Shown in pieces: positions 6,105 to 6,628 of a stretch of DNA of 6,628 nucleotides. The position numbers were made by a program, and so were the translations under genes. Source of the stretch: an uncultured Collinsella sp. (GTDB lineage: Bacteria > Actinomycetota > Coriobacteriia > Coriobacteriales > Coriobacteriaceae). Numbering within the stretch: the first letter of the stretch is position 1; every line of letters starts with the position of its first letter. Under the pieces are notes generated by a model that had not been told where the DNA came from, ran no database searches, and saw only the letters and a list, made by a program, of their open reading frames with translations. The stretch lies in contig URTL01000108.1 in NCBI GenBank assembly GCA_900550785.1, forward strand, positions 1 to 6,628, in the 5' to 3' direction.

Positions 6105-6134
6105 TTGACGGAATCTCACCTGTTGTAGTACTTT
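6105..6134 (+). promoter_or_regulatory. Candidate promoter of the transporter leader or small RNA
   Basis: TTGACG at 6105-6110 is a five-of-six match to the -35 consensus. With an 18-bp spacer, TACTTT at 6129-6134 retains the three most conserved -10 positions (T, A and final T). TAGTAC at 6126 with a 15-bp spacer is an alternative. T-runs just upstream (6085-6090 and 6097-6103) could act as an UP-like element. The start would be near 6141, followed by a terminator about 45 bases later. Confidence 0.5.
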
Positions 6135-6183
6135 GTCCCAGTCTAAAAACGCGTGGACTTTTCTGGGCGCTAGCCACCTTTTT

Positions 6184-6219
6184 GCCACGCAACCGAGCAG
6201 TCGGTTGCGTGGCTTTTTT
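6184..6219 (+). terminator. Strong intrinsic terminator in the leader upstream of the transporter gene
   Basis: GCCACGCAACCGA (6184-6196) pairs perfectly with TCGGTTGCGTGGC (6201-6213) over a GCAG loop. It is followed by six Ts (6214-6219), the classic plus-strand rho-independent form. On the minus strand it is followed by As, so it acts in one direction only. No gene ends upstream on this strand. It must therefore end either a short non-coding transcript from the promoter at 6105 or be an attenuator for the gene at 6337. Confidence 0.88.
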
Positions 6220-6269
6220 CGTCTTGGCAGCAGGTACCACATGCACCGCCAGAAGACCGCACGAGCCCA

Positions 6270-6329
6270 CCTTCCGACTGCAGGGAACAGACGCACGAGA
6301 CGTGCATCTGCAAGACAGCAGACGGAAGG
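6270..6329 (+). promoter_or_regulatory. Leader hairpin that could cover the ribosome binding site
   Basis: CCTTCCG-A-CTGC (6270-6281) pairs with GCAG-A-CGGAAGG (6318-6329), 11 pairs with one A-A mismatch. It encloses a second hairpin, GCACG (6293-6297) with CGTGC (6301-6305) over AGA. The right arm contains most of the GGAAGGGAG (6325-6332) that serves as the ribosome site for the ATG at 6337. Opening of this stem would be needed for translation, which suggests control. No known riboswitch consensus was recognised. Confidence 0.5.
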
Positions 6330-6336
6330 GAGCCTA

Positions 6337-6628
6337 ATGGCAGGAACAAACACAATCAAGCAACAGGCCGCCGGGGCAGGAGCCACGGGCGCGGGACAGG
6401 CCAAGGCGGCGCTCCAGGTCTTTGCGGGCGGCGCCTGCTACGGCGCGATGGCCACGACCTACAAGCTCGCCTACGCCGCGGGCTTCACCTCGGCGCAGGT
6501 GGTGGCGAGCCAGGCGTGGTTCGGCTGCCTCTTCTTCGCCCTCGCCACGCTCGCAGGGCACGCACTCGGGCACCGCTGGCAGCGCGTGGGCTGGAAGCTC
6601 GCCCTCAAGCTCATGGGCCTGGGAGCCC
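6337..6628 (+). CDS. DMT superfamily (EamA-like) transporter, N-terminal part
   Basis: The 97 readable residues look like the start of a drug/metabolite transporter. A Gly/Ala-rich tail of about 25 residues is followed by a first membrane segment, LQVFAGGACYGAMATTYKLA, with the G-x-x-Y/W-G pattern common in EamA domains. The short loop AAGFTSAQVV leads into a second membrane segment, WFGCLFFALATLAG, and after a basic stretch (HRWQRVGWK) a third begins at the window edge. EamA proteins usually have about 300 residues and ten helices in the inner membrane; the substrate cannot be predicted. The start at 6337 follows GGAAGGGAG by four bases. An in-frame ATG at 6241 would add 32 Arg-rich residues, but has a poor ribosome site and no resemblance to a signal or membrane segment. 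The gene is preceded by a terminator and a site-covering hairpin, so regulated expression is likely. Confidence 0.82.
   Translation, partial: MAGTNTIKQQAAGAGATGAGQAKAALQVFAGGACYGAMATTYKLAYAAGFTSAQVVASQAWFGCLFFALATLAGHALGHRWQRVGWKLALKLMGLGA

Larger units (their letters stand above)
5755..6336. other. Long intergenic region with repeats and a structured leader
   Basis: This 582-bp stretch between the divergent DJ-1 and transporter genes has no credible protein gene. From left to right it holds about 130 bp of DJ-1 upstream DNA with no convincing promoter. A small GTCTT/AAGAC dyad (5789-5806) surrounds a TATAAG on the minus strand. Next come the paired palindromic elements (5889-6014) and about 90 bp with short GC-rich dyads (6038-6049, 6055-6072) and two T-runs (6085-6103). 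A promoter-like sequence, a strong terminator and a leader hairpin follow. The sites with support are listed separately. Confidence 0.7.

Noticed and set aside
6220..6336. T-box leader before the transporter
   Set aside because: No recognisable T-box consensus (AGGGTGGNACCGCG-like) lies upstream of the terminator, and the downstream gene is a transporter of unknown substrate.
6334..6573. Minus-strand 79-codon frame at the right end
   Set aside because: The plus strand encodes a recognisable membrane protein start with a ribosome site; the minus product is Arg/Gly/Glu-rich with no features.

Overview
The window reads as a chromosomal segment from a high-GC Gram-positive anaerobe. The gene content (acetate-forming Pta, Glf with a family 2 glycosyltransferase, P1-family peptidase), the G/C-rich third codon positions and the AGGAG-type ribosome binding sites fit the Actinomycetota, most likely a gut Coriobacteriia such as Collinsella. 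That placement is inference from general knowledge; no rRNA or marker gene is present. Seven protein genes are supported. Two of them run off the window edges: pta at the left and a DMT-type transporter at the right. I see no tRNA, rRNA, CRISPR array or transposase.

Layout. Positions 1-840 (minus) hold most of phosphate acetyltransferase, without its C-terminal end. A 231-bp divergent intergenic region follows, with perfect TATAAT hexamers on both strands embedded in one inverted repeat, a hairpin in the pta leader and two hairpins in the glf leader. Positions 1072-3298 (plus) hold glf (UDP-galactopyranose mutase) and an overlapping GT2 glycosyltransferase, probably a two-gene unit for a galactofuranose-containing surface glycan. 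Positions 3299-3530 hold a 21-bp perfect inverted repeat and, on the minus strand, a short relic that matches the 3' end of the glycosyltransferase gene. Positions 5754 down to 3531 (minus) hold DJ-1/PfpI, then maf (ATGA overlap), then, after about 100 bp, a P1-family (DmpA-like) peptidase.

Positions 5755-6336 are a 582-bp non-coding stretch. It carries two 45-bp palindromic elements 81 bp apart with identical arms, whose cores look inverted relative to each other. It also carries a promoter-like sequence, a strong intrinsic terminator and a hairpin that could cover the ribosome binding site of the downstream transporter gene. The last two parts look like a regulated 5' leader (attenuator or riboswitch-like) or, alternatively, a small RNA gene followed by the transporter.

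How the genes work together. Pta converts acetyl-CoA to acetyl phosphate for ATP production. Glf supplies UDP-galactofuranose, and its overlapping glycosyltransferase is the natural candidate to use it. DJ-1 and Maf form a translationally coupled 'housecleaning' pair (protein/metabolite repair and non-canonical nucleotide removal). The most interesting material is in the intergenic regions; no coding region looks like a new system.
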